Assembly (NCBI GenBank): GCA_017429885.1 | Contig: JAFROA010000090.1 | Span: 1-8,390, forward strand | Length of the DNA: 8,390 bases | DNA from: Bacteroidales bacterium | GTDB lineage: Bacteria > Bacteroidota > Bacteroidia > Bacteroidales > UBA932 | Direction of reading: 5' to 3' | Part shown: in pieces, positions 6,903 to 8,390 of the stretch | How the letters are laid out: each line of letters starts with the position of its first letter | Numbering within the stretch: position 1 is the stretch's first letter | Notes under the pieces: model-generated | Database searches by the model: none | What the model saw: the letters and a program-made list of their open reading frames with translations, nothing else | Told to the model about the DNA's origin: nothing | Position numbers and translations under genes: made by a program

Positions 6903-7829
6903 ATGGGAAAATCCCTCCTCCTGTTCCTGGCTATCGCAGGGACGAGTCTCTCGGCAAATGCCCAGAGATCCGCGGCTATCGATCTCCTTCGTTCAAAGGA
7001 ACCAACTGACTATGTGTGGGTTGCTGCCCACAGAGCGGACTGCGTCTATGCTCCGGAGAACTCCCTCGAAGCCCTCGAACATGCCCTGTTTTTCGGCTCG
7101 GACATCATTGAGACTGACGCTCGCATCACAAAGGACGGCCATATAGTCATAATGCATGACTACACGGTTGACCGGATGACCGACGGCACAGGGACTATCT
7201 CGGAAATGACTCTCGACCAGATCAAAAATCTCCACCTGAAGACCAACTGGGGAGGAAAGACCTCACTTGAGGTCCCCACCCTGGAAGAATTCATAAAGGT
7301 CGCCAAGGGCAAGGCCTGCCTTTACCTTGACAAGGCCTCTTACGACCTCCCTGGCAATGAGCCAGGAACTTTTGTCAGGCAGCTTCTCAAGGTACTCAAG
7401 GAACATGACGCGCTGGAAGAGGCGATATTCGTACTGGACTGGCCATATGAGAAGGCCAAGAGAATATTCGGGGACGACCTTGAGAAAGTGATCTATTGCC
7501 CGGTGATAGACGACAAGATCCCGGATCTGGAGAAGTACGTTGACGAATATCTCAACAAGTTGAAACCCATTGCCTTCCAATTCCGAATGGACACAGTTGA
7601 CTCTGTGACTTACCGGCTTCTTCCCAAGATCCTCGCCTCTGGGTCAAGGGCGTTTATAGCGGCCACATGGGATCACCACACCGCCGGCCACAGCGATAAC
7701 GCCTCGATCTTCAAGCGCCCTTCTGAAGGTTGGGGTTGGCTGGTGGCGCAAGGGTTCAACATCCTGGAGACGAACTACCAGAACGACCTGATCCGCTTTC
7801 TAAAGTATGAAAACCTGCGGGATTTGTAA
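6903..7829 (+). CDS. Exported glycerophosphodiester phosphodiesterase family protein
   Basis: A 308-aa protein with a cleavable signal peptide (core residues 4-14, likely cleavage at ANA-Q, 20/21), so periplasmic or exported. The GDPD TIM-barrel signature is clear: AAHRAD with catalytic His43-Arg44, PENS (51-54), IIETDARITKDG with the metal-binding pair Glu70 and Asp72, and IVIMHDYTVDRMTDG with catalytic His85. The next metal/phosphate site reads YLDKA (Asp143, Lys144), where many relatives have ExK. Length fits single-domain GDPDs, which split glycerophosphodiesters into an alcohol and glycerol 3-phosphate. The start at 6903 follows an AT-rich 27-base gap after the transglutaminase gene, with no separate promoter apparent, so the two are likely one transcript. 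Natural substrate (deacylated phospholipid or a polymer phosphodiester) cannot be told. Family confidence is high, substrate low. Confidence 0.93.
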   Translation: MGKSLLLFLAIAGTSLSANAQRSAAIDLLRSKEPTDYVWVAAHRADCVYAPENSLEALEHALFFGSDIIETDARITKDGHIVIMHDYTVDRMTDGTGTISEMTLDQIKNLHLKTNWGGKTSLEVPTLEEFIKVAKGKACLYLDKASYDLPGNEPGTFVRQLLKVLKEHDALEEAIFVLDWPYEKAKRIFGDDLEKVIYCPVIDDKIPDLEKYVDEYLNKLKPIAFQFRMDTVDSVTYRLLPKILASGSRAFIAATWDHHTAGHSDNASIFKRPSEGWGWLVAQGFNILETNYQNDLIRFLKYENLRDL

Positions 7830-7859
7830 CGACAGCTTTGAAAATCTCCACAAATCCCG
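7818..7859 (+). terminator. Hairpin at the end of the phosphodiesterase gene, possible terminator
   Basis: CGGGATTTGT (7818-7827) and ACAAATCCCG (7850-7859) form a perfect 10-bp inverted repeat with a 22-base loop. The left arm runs into the TAA stop codon. The sequence after it is AT-rich but lacks a clean T-run, so intrinsic termination is only plausible; it could instead protect the 3' end or be chance. Confidence 0.4.
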
Positions 7860-7905
7860 AATAATTGTTTAAATATTCATTATTTTACGCCATTCCAGTT
7901 TACTA

Positions 7906-7937
7906 TTTTGATTTATTTACTATATTCGTTAACTTTT
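7906..7937 (+). promoter_or_regulatory. Promoter for the SusC-like receptor gene
   Basis: TTTTG (7906-7910) followed after exactly 19 bases by TAACTTTT (7930-7937) matches the Bacteroidota -33/-7 layout (TTTG, then TAnnTTTG) with one mismatch in the last -7 base. Transcription from it would leave a leader of about 50 bases before the ATG at 7993. It lies in a strongly AT-rich gap (7860-7945), which sets this gene off from the upstream pair as its own transcription unit. Activity is inferred from consensus and spacing only. Confidence 0.5.
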
Positions 7938-7992
7938 TTGAAGAGCCACATCCTCTGAAAGAGTATAACACAAACCATTCAAAACCATTTTT

Positions 7993-8390
7993 ATGTTCAA
8001 ATCAACACTCAAATCCGGACTGTTGCTGGCCGTGGCCGCGATAGTCTCTGGAGGATGGTTGTTCCAGGCGCAAGCCTCCGAGGCCGATTCCCAGGCGATG
8101 GTTCAGCAGAACCAGACCTGCTCAGGAGTCGTCGTCGATGAGGCCGGTGTGCCGGTAATCGGAGCGGCCGTCCTTATCAAGGGAACTCTCAAGGGAACCT
8201 CCACTGATGTCGATGGACGTTTCACCCTTCCCCAGGCCAAGACTGGCGATGTCCTTGAGGTCTCCTCAGTCGGATACCTTCCCGCCGAAGTGGTGTGGAA
8301 CGGGAGTCCCCTCAACGTGACCCTTAAGGAAGACAGGCTGTCCATAGAGGAGTCTGTCGTCGTGGGTTACGGTGTCCAGAAGAAAGTCAA
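7993..8390 (+). CDS. SusC/RagA-family TonB-dependent outer-membrane receptor, N-terminal part only
   Basis: The first 132 codons of a SusC-like transporter, cut by the right edge; full proteins are usually near 1000 aa. A signal peptide (core about 9-24) ends at AQA-SE (28/29). Residues about 44-112 are the N-terminal carboxypeptidase-regulatory-like domain typical of this family, with GVVVDEAGVPVIGAAV and GTSTDVDGRFTL. Then comes the TonB-box region IEESVVVGYGVQKK (118-131), which is close to the classic SusC pattern and should lead into the plug. SusC receptors import glycans or other large nutrients through the outer membrane with a SusD lipoprotein partner, which would be expected just downstream, outside the window. 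The start is set by the signal peptide; the region before it (CCATTTTT) is AT-rich with no Shine-Dalgarno sequence. The ligand cannot be deduced from this part. The upstream phosphodiesterase hints at, but does not show, a phosphodiester-containing substrate. Confidence 0.93.
   Translation, partial: MFKSTLKSGLLLAVAAIVSGGWLFQAQASEADSQAMVQQNQTCSGVVVDEAGVPVIGAAVLIKGTLKGTSTDVDGRFTLPQAKTGDVLEVSSVGYLPAEVVWNGSPLNVTLKEDRLSIEESVVVGYGVQKKV

Noticed and set aside
7941..7965. AGAG/CTCT pairing in the SusC leader as a possible regulatory hairpin
   Set aside because: The stem is only about four base pairs and would not be stable; no known leader element is recognisable.
1..8390. Mobile elements, CRISPR arrays, tRNA or rRNA genes
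   Set aside because: No transposase or integrase motifs, no regularly spaced repeats and no tRNA-like sequence were seen; almost all bases are accounted for by coding sequence.

Overview
The window looks like chromosomal DNA from a member of the Bacteroidota, most likely order Bacteroidales. The evidence is a SusC/RagA-type receptor start at the right edge, promoter elements of the TAnnTTTG type, AT-rich translation starts with little or no Shine-Dalgarno sequence, and the protein families present. Genus cannot be fixed from the sequence; base composition of the genes is moderate, clearly less AT-rich than the intergenic gaps.

Left half (1-4290, minus strand): a compact three-gene operon read right to left. 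First comes a membrane-anchored SGNH/GDSL-like protein (497 aa). It overlaps by 4 bases a secreted SGNH-like paralogue (421 aa), which overlaps by 13 bases a polytopic MBOAT O-acyltransferase of the AlgI/DltB type that runs off the left edge. By analogy with alginate, cellulose and peptidoglycan O-acetylation, the MBOAT protein would pass acyl groups across the inner membrane. The two periplasmic SGNH proteins would place them on, or remove them from, an envelope or secreted glycan. The substrate is not visible here.

Centre (4291-4355): a 65-base divergent promoter region with back-to-back Bacteroidota-type -7 boxes, two facing left and one facing right.

Right half (4356-7829, plus strand): an 839-aa lipoprotein with a transglutaminase-like domain, an Ig-like domain, an apparently dead second transglutaminase-like segment and a thioredoxin-like C-terminus without CXXC. 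It is followed after 27 bases by an exported glycerophosphodiester phosphodiesterase; the two are probably co-transcribed. An AT-rich gap of 163 bases (7830-7992) holds a hairpin candidate and a good promoter for a SusC-like TonB-dependent receptor that starts at 7993 and is cut by the right edge.

No RNA genes, mobile elements, CRISPR arrays or long repeats were seen. There is no gene-free stretch over 300 bases. The points most worth a second look are the paired, divergent SGNH proteins coupled to the MBOAT gene, the extra membrane hairpin inside the MBOAT core, and the two-copy (one live, one decayed) transglutaminase lipoprotein.
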